Shown here in pieces: positions 8,123 to 13,817 of a stretch of 13,817 nucleotides of DNA. Source of the stretch: Promethearchaeota archaeon (GTDB lineage: Archaea > Asgardarchaeota > Lokiarchaeia > Sigynarchaeales > SOKP01). The translations under genes were made by a program, and so were the position numbers. The stretch lies in contig WJKD01000552.1 of assembly GCA_014729315.1 (NCBI GenBank), positions 1-13,817 of the forward strand, given 5' to 3'. The notes beneath the pieces are model-generated. The model ran no database searches and was not told where the DNA came from. It saw only the letters and a program-made list of their open reading frames with translations. Numbering within the stretch: position 1 is the first letter of the stretch; every line of letters starts with the position of its first letter.

Positions 8123-8129
8123 TTCCGTG

Positions 8130-8300
8130 TTATATGGGTATAATTTTACTTAGCTTAAAAAAATAAAACAAATAATAAATAGCGATCAGGGTTAAAAACA
8201 CTTCTATAGAAAATTTTATAGCCCTTTTTAGTAAGTACGGATAGCTATAACTATAATCCTTTTCTATTCTTTCAATATTAAATTTTTCGTCCGACTTCAT
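8130..8300 (-). CDS. Small single-span membrane protein (56 aa)
   Basis: An intact ATG-to-TAA frame encodes 56 residues. A charged N-terminus (MKSDEKFNIERIEKD) is followed by a Tyr-rich patch (YSYSYPY), two basic residues, and one hydrophobic span of about 22 residues (IEVFLTLIAIYYLFYFF) ending in KLSKIIPI. It begins 18 nt after the ADH synthase stop and ends 7 nt before a ribosome site for the next gene, so it fills the gap in a tight minus-strand run. No family is recognised. That position and the clear membrane segment support a real small gene; function is unknown. Confidence 0.5.
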   Translation of the reverse strand: MKSDEKFNIERIEKDYSYSYPYLLKRAIKFSIEVFLTLIAIYYLFYFFKLSKIIPI

Positions 8301-8318
8301 AATATTCTTACGCTTGAT

Positions 8319-9128
8319 TCAGAATTCGAACTCTTTCATAACTTCTTCAACTGTGTAATTCTTGTGAACAATTTTCGCAATTGCTTTTACTAACATCGTA
8401 GGATCTTTAGACTGAAATACATTTCTGCCGAAAGCTACGCCAGCTCCTCCTGCTTGAATCGAATCATATACTACACCTAATAAATCAGGAATTGTATCCA
8501 TTTTTGGGCCGCCAGCAATTATTACGGGGGTATGAACGCTTTTTACGATATATTCAAAGCTTTCGATGTCTCCTGTATAATTAGTTTTAACGATATCAGC
8601 TCCTAATTCAGCACCTACTCTTACCGCAATATTTACAACTTCAGGATCATTTTCGTCTTTAATTTCTTTTCCTCGAGGGTACATCATAGCTAATAACGGT
8701 ATACCCCATTCTCTACTTTTTTCAACCACATTATGAGCGTCAATTAACATTTCTGGTTCTTCATCAGCACCAATATTAATATGAATTGAAACCGCGTCGG
8801 CTCCCATCTTTAACGATCTTTCAACCGAGCACACCAATACTTTTCGATTTGGATCCGGTGCTAACATCGTAGCGGCGGAAAGGTGGATGATTAACCCGAT
8901 GTCTTTTCCATATTGGCGATGTCCTGCTCCAACCATACCAGAATGCTCTAAAACGGCGTTGGCACCTCCCATAGCAACCTTATCTATCATTTTAGCTAAA
9001 TCTTCCAAACCCTTAATGGTTCCCACGCTCATTCCATGGTCCATTGGGATGATAATGGTCCTTTTACTGTTTCTATCAAAAATTCTTTCCATCCGAATTG
9101 CTTTTCCAATATTAGGCAAAACTACCAC
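8319..9128 (-). CDS. 2-amino-3,7-dideoxy-D-threo-hept-6-ulosonate synthase (class I aldolase family)
   Basis: This Schiff-base aldolase makes the seven-carbon precursor of 3-dehydroquinate in archaea that lack DAHP synthase, the entry to aromatic amino acids. The sequence follows Methanocaldococcus MJ0400 closely. IIIPMDHG gives the catalytic D30, MMYPRG gives Y150, and [10 protein letters not shown] carries the Schiff-base lysine K181; each lies three residues before its MJ0400 counterpart. GGPK and [10 protein letters not shown] form the phosphate-binding end of the TIM barrel. Length (269) is normal. The start is GTG 9128; an in-frame TTG at 9119 is a serious alternative, because GTGGT could act as its ribosome site. 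The family also contains archaeal class I fructose-bisphosphate aldolases, so aldolase activity on FBP is the main alternative. It heads a minus-strand run. Confidence 0.85.
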   Translation of the reverse strand: MVVLPNIGKAIRMERIFDRNSKRTIIIPMDHGMSVGTIKGLEDLAKMIDKVAMGGANAVLEHSGMVGAGHRQYGKDIGLIIHLSAATMLAPDPNRKVLVCSVERSLKMGADAVSIHINIGADEEPEMLIDAHNVVEKSREWGIPLLAMMYPRGKEIKDENDPEVVNIAVRVGAELGADIVKTNYTGDIESFEYIVKSVHTPVIIAGGPKMDTIPDLLGVVYDSIQAGGAGVAFGRNVFQSKDPTMLVKAIAKIVHKNYTVEEVMKEFEF

Positions 9129-9439
9129 TTAATCAATTGTAAATTTTGTGAACTATTTCATTTTTTTTAAGGCTAATCAATAATAATGAGATTAATCATT
9201 TAAAATTATATAAAAAACAATAAGCCTTTCTTTGTATAAATAAGAATATTTACTTCACTTATAGGATAGAAGGATTTTCCATATCAGACCTATTAACCTT
9301 AGCGCTTTAAAAGCGAATGTAAAGTCATTTATGCTTAGCGTAATTGAGAAATTTAACGAATATTCGATAAGAATAATTAAAAGTCCCTGCTAAGTGAATT
9401 TAATATCCTTTTTTATAAAAATTAGTGATAAGAAAAAAA
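9129..9439. other. 311-bp intergenic region: promoter side of ADH synthase
   Basis: No frame longer than about 20 codons with coding character was found on either strand. The right end follows the antitoxin stop; the left end holds the probable ADH synthase promoter. A short palindrome, CGCTTT-A-AAAGCG, lies at about 9303-9315. No RNA gene or repeat array was recognised. Confidence 0.5.
9206..9214 (-). promoter_or_regulatory. TATA box for the ADH synthase run
   Basis: The minus strand reads TTTATATAA, a near-consensus archaeal TATA element, preceded by a T-rich stretch. It would place transcription start about 25 nt downstream, near 9183, leaving a leader of roughly 55 nt before GTG 9128. 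Assigned from sequence alone in AT-rich DNA. Confidence 0.4.
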
Positions 9440-9778
9440 TTAAACCTCGACAATAAATCTTTTTTTCCCGGCGGGAATTATTTTCACCTTTTTCCCTTTC
9501 AAAATGTTCATATGTCTTACTAAGTCCTCAGGAATATTTATAACCAAAGATCGCCCTGAAATGGTAACTTTTCTCTCAAATACAAACATCTCTGATTTTA
9601 TTATATCAGTTCTTCTTTCCATTTCCTCAACTTGATCATCTGTAAATATGAATTCACCGCAATTAGTGCATTCGTAAGCGCTTACTTTTTTTAAGGGTAT
9701 TCCTTCTTCATACTCGTAGCTGTCTAATATTACTTCCTTCGCTTCAATACCACATTTCTTACATATCATTTTTCCCAT
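9440..9778 (-). CDS. MqsA/YgiT-like zinc-finger antitoxin with AbrB-type C-terminus
   Basis: The 112-residue protein is probably the antitoxin of the pair and a DNA-binding repressor. The N-terminal half is a YgiT/MqsA-type zinc finger: C6-x-x-C9 and C37-x-x-C40 (YECTNCGEF). The C-terminal part (about 68-112) reads as an AbrB/MazE/SpoVT swapped-hairpin domain: RKVTISGRSLVINIPEDLV, then LKGKKVKII and a final strand. In E. coli MqsA the C-terminal DNA-binding domain is a helix-turn-helix; here an AbrB-type fold takes that place. The ATG at 9778 overlaps the toxin gene by 13 nt and is served by GGAGGAG inside the toxin frame. A second ATG (codon 4) overlaps the toxin stop as ATGA. Translational coupling of the two genes is therefore likely. 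Confidence 0.75.
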   Translation of the reverse strand: MGKMICKKCGIEAKEVILDSYEYEEGIPLKKVSAYECTNCGEFIFTDDQVEEMERRTDIIKSEMFVFERKVTISGRSLVINIPEDLVRHMNILKGKKVKIIPAGKKRFIVEV

Positions 9779-10023
9779 TTTTTATTTCTCCTCCAATATG
9801 CTGTAATCACTTCTTCTTTATCATTTTTGTTGATAAACCAAACAACAATGAGACTTTTCAAACCAAGGGGAATCTTACTGTATTTTTTTATTCCAAATCT
9901 CGAGTTAATTTCTTCAAAGATTACCTCGTGGTTCTTGATAGCTTCAATAACCTCATTTTCCGTTATTCCTCTTTTTATTAATTGTTTTTTTGCATGTTTA
10001 GTAATTAATACCACTATAATCAC
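9766..10023 (-). CDS. DUF4258-like toxin of a toxin-antitoxin pair
   Basis: The 85-residue basic protein matches the DUF4258 pattern by eye: KHAKKQLIKRGI (about 9-20), ENEVIEAI, a central G-I-K-K-Y-S-K, a strand SLIVVWFI, and the terminal VITAYWRRN. Proteins of this type are usually coded beside YgiT-type zinc-finger antitoxins and are thought to act as RelE/MqsR-like ribonucleases, but the activity of this family is poorly established. The toxin comes first and overlaps the antitoxin by 13 nt, the order seen in mqsRA and higBA. The start is GTG 10023, with GTG 10014 as an alternative. No Shine-Dalgarno site precedes it, and the TATA box position suggests a leaderless transcript. Confidence 0.7.
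   Translation of the reverse strand: MIIVVLITKHAKKQLIKRGITENEVIEAIKNHEVIFEEINSRFGIKKYSKIPLGLKSLIVVWFINKNDKEEVITAYWRRNKKWEK
9788..9794 (-). promoter_or_regulatory. Ribosome binding site of the antitoxin, inside the toxin gene
   Basis: The minus strand reads GGAGGAG, nine bases before antitoxin ATG 9778 and 18 before the in-frame ATG at codon 4. It therefore favours 9778 as the start. The same bases encode W-R-R near the toxin C-terminus. A strong internal site would allow more antitoxin than toxin to be made from one mRNA. Confidence 0.6.
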
Positions 10024-10039
10024 TTATCTTATAAGTGAT
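10019..10039. promoter_or_regulatory. 21-bp palindromic operator over the toxin start
   Basis: ATCACTTAT (10019-10027) and ATAAGTGAT (10031-10039) are exact inverted repeats around a CTT spacer. The palindrome covers the GTG start of the toxin and the expected transcription start, directly downstream of the TATA box. This is where an autorepressing antitoxin, or toxin-antitoxin complex, would bind. Confidence 0.65.
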
Positions 10040-10043
10040 CAAA

Positions 10044-10051
10044 TATTTAAA
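10044..10051 (-). promoter_or_regulatory. TATA box of the toxin-antitoxin operon
   Basis: The minus strand reads TTTAAATA, a good archaeal TATA element. Its centre lies about 25 bases upstream of GTG 10023, the usual distance from TATA to transcription start. The message would thus begin at or next to the start codon. Confidence 0.5.
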
Positions 10052-10164
10052 TTTTATGACAATGAAATTAGCTTCTCCACCAAAATATTGTTTAAAAGTC
10101 CTTTGAGGCGATTTAATCAATAAAATTGGCAGTGTCTACCACGGCCTTCAAATCAGTGTCGGTT

Positions 10165-10383
10165 TTACTTTTTTGCTTTTTCAGGAAAATCGACATTATT
10201 GTGAATTCCTCGGCTTTCTTTTCTTGAAATCGCGCTCACAATGATGATTTTTGCAACGGTTGCTAAATTTCTTAACTCCACCAAATTCTTTTCGATCTTG
10301 AAATCCCAATAATATTGATTTATCTCGTCCAACAATAAATTTATGCGTTTTTTCGCTCGCTGAAGCCTCTTATTCGTTCCCAT
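10165..10383 (-). pseudogene. C-terminal fragment of an L-aspartate oxidase (nadB) copy
   Basis: The 72-residue frame aligns without gaps to the end of the complete NadB encoded at 12129-13700: by hand, 38 of 66 residues are identical, including YYW, LVELRNL and SRKESRG. This is only the C-terminal three-helix domain; the FAD-binding and catalytic domains are absent, so it cannot be an oxidase. In-frame codons upstream (to 10413) read KEIELKTM, resembling DEIRTTM of the full protein with about seven codons missing before RL. The Met at 10383 is therefore probably not an original start. The fragment ends HNNVDFPEK, nearer the family's usual DYPE ending than the full copy's DHPNS, so it may derive from an older or foreign copy. 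Fumarate reductase flavoproteins share SR-ESRG but not YYW/LVELRNL. Confidence 0.7.
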
Positions 10384-10679
10384 CGTTTTTAGCTCAATTT
10401 CCTTTAAATCCCTTTATTTCGTTGTTAAGATCATTTTAGTCTCTACGGATATTTCTCTACGGATAGGACGAGAAATAAATTACTAAACTATGGGCGTATG
10501 ACCTCTAATAAATACTCTTGGTTTCAAGATAATCAGTAGATAAGACAAGTATAATCAATAATCACGAAGCACAAATATCGGAAACATTGGACAAAACGGT
10601 CAAATACGCTCGTAAATACTTTACACCACAATGAAGTGCATTTTTTGGGGCTATCGAGCGTAAGAACCCGTCCTCGTAG
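10384..10679. other. Non-coding or decayed stretch between nadB fragment and HNH-like gene
   Basis: All six frames are broken by stops. The few open pieces (for example about 10561-10686 in frame 1) match nothing I know. ATG 10631 opens MKCIFWGYRA and then hits TAA; it could be a relic of the start of the gene that continues in another frame from 10680, but this is a guess. The stretch holds a 12-bp direct repeat and part of two GC-rich inverted repeats. Confidence 0.4.
10440..10465. repeat. Tandem 12-bp direct repeat
   Basis: TCTCTACGGATA occurs at 10440-10451 and again at 10454-10465, a 14-bp period, upstream of the decayed HNH-like gene. It is too short to assign a role; it could be a binding site or a slippage product. 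Confidence 0.4.
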
Positions 10680-10737
10680 TTTTTATTAAAGCACAATGTA
10701 CTCTTTTTTCAAATTTACGGGAAGATCTGGGACGGGT
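10605..10737. repeat. Two consecutive GC-rich inverted repeats
   Basis: TACGCTCG (10605-10612) is complementary to CGAGCGTA (10655-10662). Four bases later ACCCGTCC (10666-10673) is complementary to GGACGGGT (10730-10737). Inside the second, CGTAG (10675-10679) can pair with TTACG (10715-10719), allowing one G-T pair. The arms are far richer in G+C than the surroundings. They could fold as adjacent stem-loops or be remnants of a mobile element. Confidence 0.35.
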
Positions 10738-10985
10738 CAAAACATGGTTATCCTCCTAATGAAAAATATATCAGTTTAAGAAATTTAGCTACACTTCTAG
10801 GTGTAGATAAAAATAATTTGCGAGCAGACAGTAACTTTTTCAGTGTTATTTTAAAAATAGAGAAGGCTATTTTGTATTACAATTTAAAAACTAAAGGAGA
10901 GCTACCCGAATTAGTCCACGCATTTGAAGAATTCATCTCGGATTTCAAATTGGATTATATCGTTTACAAGATCTTTCAGAGATAA
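10680..10985 (+). pseudogene. Upstream part of the interrupted HNH-like gene
   Basis: From 10680 to the TAA at 10983-10985 the frame reads as ordinary protein, though it has no ATG or GTG. The sequence includes KIWDGSKHGYPPNEKYISL, then RNLATLLGVDKNNLRAD, which looks like a helix-turn-helix, and helical segments ending IVYKIFQR. It is in the same frame as the 360-codon frame that follows, with only TAA between them, so the two are best read as one broken gene. The 5' end is missing or frameshifted. Confidence 0.55.
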
Positions 10986-11012
10986 TCCGAAAGTGTATTT
11001 GAAAAAAGCAAA

Positions 11013-12095
11013 TTGGCTGAATTGTTAGAATTAGCTGATTCAAACATCTTTAGAGAATTAAAAATAGATGTTATTATTAGCAGACTCATCAACATTTACT
11101 TTCTAGGAAAAGAAGTGCTTAAAATTGGAATCAATCCGAATTCCTTAGAGAAAATAAGACAAGCTTGTTATAATGTATGTATAATTTACTTAATGGCAAA
11201 AAATATTCTTCAGGAAGAAGAGCCTGGTCTTGATAATTTTCATCTAATTTTCAAATCGCTTTTATTTCTAAATAAAATTAAAGATGGTAAAAAACCACCT
11301 TCTAAACAAATATCATTAGGAGATCTAAGTGAAATGATGAGCCTTGGCACTGATAGGACATATTTATATGGTGTATTGTATAGAAATAGTAGAATTTCTT
11401 GGAGGAATCTGAATAATCTTTTTAGCTATATTCCAGTGAACACTTTTGCTTACTATGAAATAGACAAATATCTAACAAAATATCATTGGAGGAGATTTAG
11501 GAAAAGGGATAAAGGATATCATAAATATTGGGATCGTCCCGAAGTAAAAATTGTACTTAAAAAATACTTAGTTGATGAAACATTAGGTTTGGATATTTAT
11601 CTTTTAATTTTTTTTAATCCGGATAATGATGATCTCATCGATTTGCATCATATCTCTGGTAATAATTCTAGTAATGATATTAAAGATTTGGTTCCACTTT
11701 TGGTAAGTTCTCACAGAAGTCTCACTTTCACTGATTTGAATAAAACCCAAATTGCTGTGAAAATTTCTAATAAAAAAATTCTTAAAAGAAAATTAAATCT
11801 AAGATATCTTACTTCCCTTAATTATTCAAAAGAAAATGAAATTATTATAAAAAACCTCTTATCTGGTAAATTATGGTCAGAAATCGGCTCTAATATAAAG
11901 CAAGAATGGATTTTTCGCTGGAAAGATAAAAATATATCAGGAATTCGAGAATGGTATAAAAAATACGGATTCTCGGGTCTATTAAAAGAATATGAAAAAA
12001 CAATTGAAAGATTAAAAAAAATCTGTACATCATCAAGTTTGAAATCAAAGTTTATTTTTTGGTTTTTTCAATCTTTTGTTCCTAATCTAAGTTAA
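11013..12095 (+). CDS. Uncharacterised protein with HNH-like motif (3' part of an interrupted gene)
   Basis: The 360-codon frame from TTG 11013 has no good start or ribosome site. It continues in frame upstream through nine codons to a TAA at 10983, with protein-like sequence beyond, so it is probably the larger part of a stop-interrupted gene. No family is recognised outright. Residues 208-236 contain D210-L-H212-H213-I and, 11 residues on, D225-LVPLLVSS-H234-R. This resembles an HNH nuclease core (HH, N replaced by D, then H) without zinc cysteines. ISLGDLSEMMSLGTDRTYLY (100-119) looks like a helix-turn-helix. Aromatic/basic stretches (YHWRRFRKRDKGYHKYW; KQEWIFRWKDKN; IREWYKKYGFSG) suggest nucleic acid contact. 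A DNA-cutting or mobile-element role is inferred. It is convergent with nadB. Confidence 0.5.
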   Translation: MAELLELADSNIFRELKIDVIISRLINIYFLGKEVLKIGINPNSLEKIRQACYNVCIIYLMAKNILQEEEPGLDNFHLIFKSLLFLNKIKDGKKPPSKQISLGDLSEMMSLGTDRTYLYGVLYRNSRISWRNLNNLFSYIPVNTFAYYEIDKYLTKYHWRRFRKRDKGYHKYWDRPEVKIVLKKYLVDETLGLDIYLLIFFNPDNDDLIDLHHISGNNSSNDIKDLVPLLVSSHRSLTFTDLNKTQIAVKISNKKILKRKLNLRYLTSLNYSKENEIIIKNLLSGKLWSEIGSNIKQEWIFRWKDKNISGIREWYKKYGFSGLLKEYEKTIERLKKICTSSSLKSKFIFWFFQSFVPNLS

Positions 12096-12128
12096 TCATT
12101 ACTAAAGAATGAAATAGATTATTAATTT

Positions 12129-13700
12129 TCACCAAGGTCTTTTTATATACGAACTCCTCGCGGTATTCTCTGAGTTTGGATGATCTTCATTATAATGGGT
12201 ACCTCTGCTTTCTTTTCTCGACATTGCGCATCTAATTACAATTTCTGCTACCATCCAAAGATTTCTTAATTCAACTAAATCTTTAACCAGTTTGTAATTC
12301 CAGTAATAATTTTCGATTTCTTCAGAGAATAAATTCATCCTTTTTAAAGCTCTCTTCAATCGTCTATCAGATCGTACAATACCTACAAAGTTTTGCATCG
12401 TAGTTCGTATTTCGTCCCAATTTTGGGTTATTACTACTGCTTCTGTAGACGGAACAGCATTTCCGGGCTCCCATTGTTCAAATTCTTTAGCTTTCAAACT
12501 TGGAATTATAGCCGCAATTTTTTTTGCGCATTCGTGTGCGCATACTAAACCTTCCAATAAGGAATTACTCGCCAGTCTATTAGCTCCGTGGAATCCCGTG
12601 CACGAGCTCTCTCCTATAACGAATAGATTTTTAACGTCAGTCTTCCCATCTATGCCAGCGACTACTCCACCACAACAATAATGTGCTGCAGGGACCACTG
12701 GAATCTTGTCAGATGTTATGTCTATTCCAAATTTCAAACATTTTTTATAAATATTAGGAAAATGATTAACAATAAATTCGGAATCTCGATAAGATGCAAT
12801 ATCTAGAAAAACATAGTCATCTCCTGATTTTTTGAGCTCAGCATCGATTGCTCTTGACACGATATCTCTTGGAGCTAAATCTTTTAATGGATGATATTTT
12901 TCCATAAAAGTTCTGCCTTTAATATCTTTCAAAATCGCTCCTTCCCCTCTCATAGCTTCGGTAATTAAGAAATTCTTAGCGTAAGGATGATACAAGCAAG
13001 TAGGATGAAATTGATAAAATTCCATGTTTGAAATAGTCGCGCCAGCTCGATAGGCCATCGCAATACCATCTCCAGAAGCAACATCTGGATTAGTCGTAAA
13101 TAAATAGATCTTTCCTCCTCCGCCCGTTGCTAGTATAGTGACTTTAGCTGAGATACCATAAATCTCTTCCGTATCTTGATCTAAGGCATAACAACCGTAG
13201 CATTTAAAGTTTCTGGCGTAAAGATTAATAGCACACCATTTTTCCTTTATCTCAACATTATCTAATGATTTCACTTTTTCTATGAGTGTTTTTTCTACAC
13301 TCTTTCCAGTAAAATCATCGACGTGAAGGACTCTGCGTTTAGAATGCCCTCCTTCCTTTCCGAGGTCATATTCTCCGTTTTCGTCTCTTGTGAAATTAAC
13401 TCCCCACTCAATTAAATCATTTATACGTTCCGGTGCTTTACTAATAATAGCTCTTACAACATCCTCATCACATAAACCGTCCCCTGCCACTAATGTATCT
13501 TGAACGTGCTTTTCAATGCTATCATCTTTGTCCCAGACGCAAGCAATTCCCCCTTGCGCGTAATATGTGTTACAGTCTTCGAGTCGTTCCTTCGAAATGA
13601 GTAATATATTACTATCTTTAGCAAATTGGTTTAATTTTATTGTTAAGGTAAGACCTGAAACTCCGCTGCCAATTACTAATATATCGGTAGAAATCTTCAT
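12129..13700 (-). CDS. nadB: L-aspartate oxidase
   Basis: It oxidises L-aspartate to iminoaspartate with FAD, using fumarate or oxygen as acceptor; quinolinate synthase NadA then uses the product for NAD. The FAD-binding start is V-I-G11-S-G13-V-S-G16. TYYAQGGIA (45-53), DTLVAGDGLCD, EGGHSKRR (E116), EFYQFHPT (H232), LAPRDIVSRAI (R278), VPAAHYCCGG (H340) and FHGANRLASNSLLEG are all family hallmarks. E116, H232, R278 and H340 sit 5-12 residues before E. coli E121, H244, R290 and H351, as expected for a complete active enzyme. At 523 residues it is normal in length. ATG 13700 has AGGA eight bases upstream. No nadA or nadC is in the window. A C-terminal copy fragment lies at 10165-10383. Confidence 0.93.
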   Translation of the reverse strand: MKISTDILVIGSGVSGLTLTIKLNQFAKDSNILLISKERLEDCNTYYAQGGIACVWDKDDSIEKHVQDTLVAGDGLCDEDVVRAIISKAPERINDLIEWGVNFTRDENGEYDLGKEGGHSKRRVLHVDDFTGKSVEKTLIEKVKSLDNVEIKEKWCAINLYARNFKCYGCYALDQDTEEIYGISAKVTILATGGGGKIYLFTTNPDVASGDGIAMAYRAGATISNMEFYQFHPTCLYHPYAKNFLITEAMRGEGAILKDIKGRTFMEKYHPLKDLAPRDIVSRAIDAELKKSGDDYVFLDIASYRDSEFIVNHFPNIYKKCLKFGIDITSDKIPVVPAAHYCCGGVVAGIDGKTDVKNLFVIGESSCTGFHGANRLASNSLLEGLVCAHECAKKIAAIIPSLKAKEFEQWEPGNAVPSTEAVVITQNWDEIRTTMQNFVGIVRSDRRLKRALKRMNLFSEEIENYYWNYKLVKDLVELRNLWMVAEIVIRCAMSRKESRGTHYNEDHPNSENTARSSYIKRPW

Positions 13701-13817
13701 TACGAAATTCCTTGATTATTTTTTTAATATTATTCGAACTTGTTTATAATTCCATTAATATTTTATTATATTTTTTCTCGAAATATCATTTTTATATCTT
13801 TCGACGCAAAAAAGCAG

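Noticed and set aside
7893..9132. Plus-strand frames at 7893-8096 and 8887-9132
   Set aside because: Both are antisense shadows of the YdjM-like and ADH synthase genes, which carry family motifs in the opposite direction.
9330..9392. 20-codon plus-strand frame in the ADH synthase upstream gap
   Set aside because: Too short, with no ribosome site and no recognisable feature.
9827..10123. 98-codon plus-strand frame over the toxin gene
   Set aside because: The minus-strand toxin reads as a known family and has a promoter and palindrome; the plus frame is low-complexity and hydrophobic by chance.
10130..10160. CAGTGTC repeated at 10130-10136 and 10154-10160
   Set aside because: A 7-bp direct repeat with no further symmetry or nearby gene start; not enough to call an attachment or target site.
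10983..10985. Programmed readthrough or recoding of the TAA in the HNH-like gene
   Set aside because: TAA is neither the selenocysteine (TGA) nor the pyrrolysine (TAG) codon. The upstream part also lacks a start, so decay is simpler.
13567..13749. 60-codon plus-strand frame over the nadB start
   Set aside because: It is antisense to the FAD-binding motif of NadB, with no support of its own.
13778..13804. TCGAAA and TTTCGA inverted repeat upstream of nadB
   Set aside because: The arms are only 6 bp, separated by 15 nt, and the pairing beyond them is imperfect; expected by chance in this sequence.

Overview
The window is AT-rich and looks archaeal, most likely from an Asgard (Lokiarchaeia-like) archaeon. 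This is inferred from gene content, not from a marker gene. The clues are: an Arf-like small GTPase joined to a longin/roadblock-like N-terminal region; an archaeal 2-amino-3,7-dideoxy-D-threo-hept-6-ulosonate synthase; a short helicase-less XPF-type nuclease; a membrane-anchored coiled-coil protein with several winged-helix segments; TATA-type promoter sequences; and oligo-T termination tracts. No rRNA, tRNA or CRISPR array was seen.

Layout. 1-888 (+): Arf-like GTPase, 5' end outside the window. 1043-2785 (+): phosphohexomutase, closed by a hairpin plus T-tract. 2926-4635 (-): membrane-anchored coiled-coil/winged-helix protein. 4846-6120 (+): acyl-CoA dehydrogenase, followed at 6198-6596 (+) by a small roadblock-like protein. 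9128-6714 (-): a co-directional run of ADH synthase, a 56-residue single-span membrane protein (8130-8300), a YdjM/DUF457-type membrane hydrolase and an ERCC4/XPF-type nuclease. 10023-9440 (-): a toxin-antitoxin pair in toxin-first order, with its own TATA box and a 21-bp palindrome over the toxin start. 10165-12095: a decayed segment with a C-terminal L-aspartate oxidase fragment (-), a stretch holding two GC-rich inverted repeats, and a plus-strand HNH-like gene cut by an in-frame TAA. 12129-13700 (-): complete L-aspartate oxidase (NadB).

How the genes relate. The metabolic genes (hexose-phosphate isomerisation, acyl-CoA oxidation, aromatic amino acid entry, NAD synthesis) are separate housekeeping functions rather than one pathway. 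The accessory part is about 9440-12120. There a toxin-antitoxin module lies next to a segment whose two flanks both carry a nadB 3' end and whose interior holds a broken HNH-like nuclease gene. This looks like an insertion/duplication site now decaying, and it is the least ordinary part of the window.

Limits. All family calls were made by reading motifs by eye. The HNH, roadblock and winged-helix assignments are inferences that profile or structure searches could overturn.
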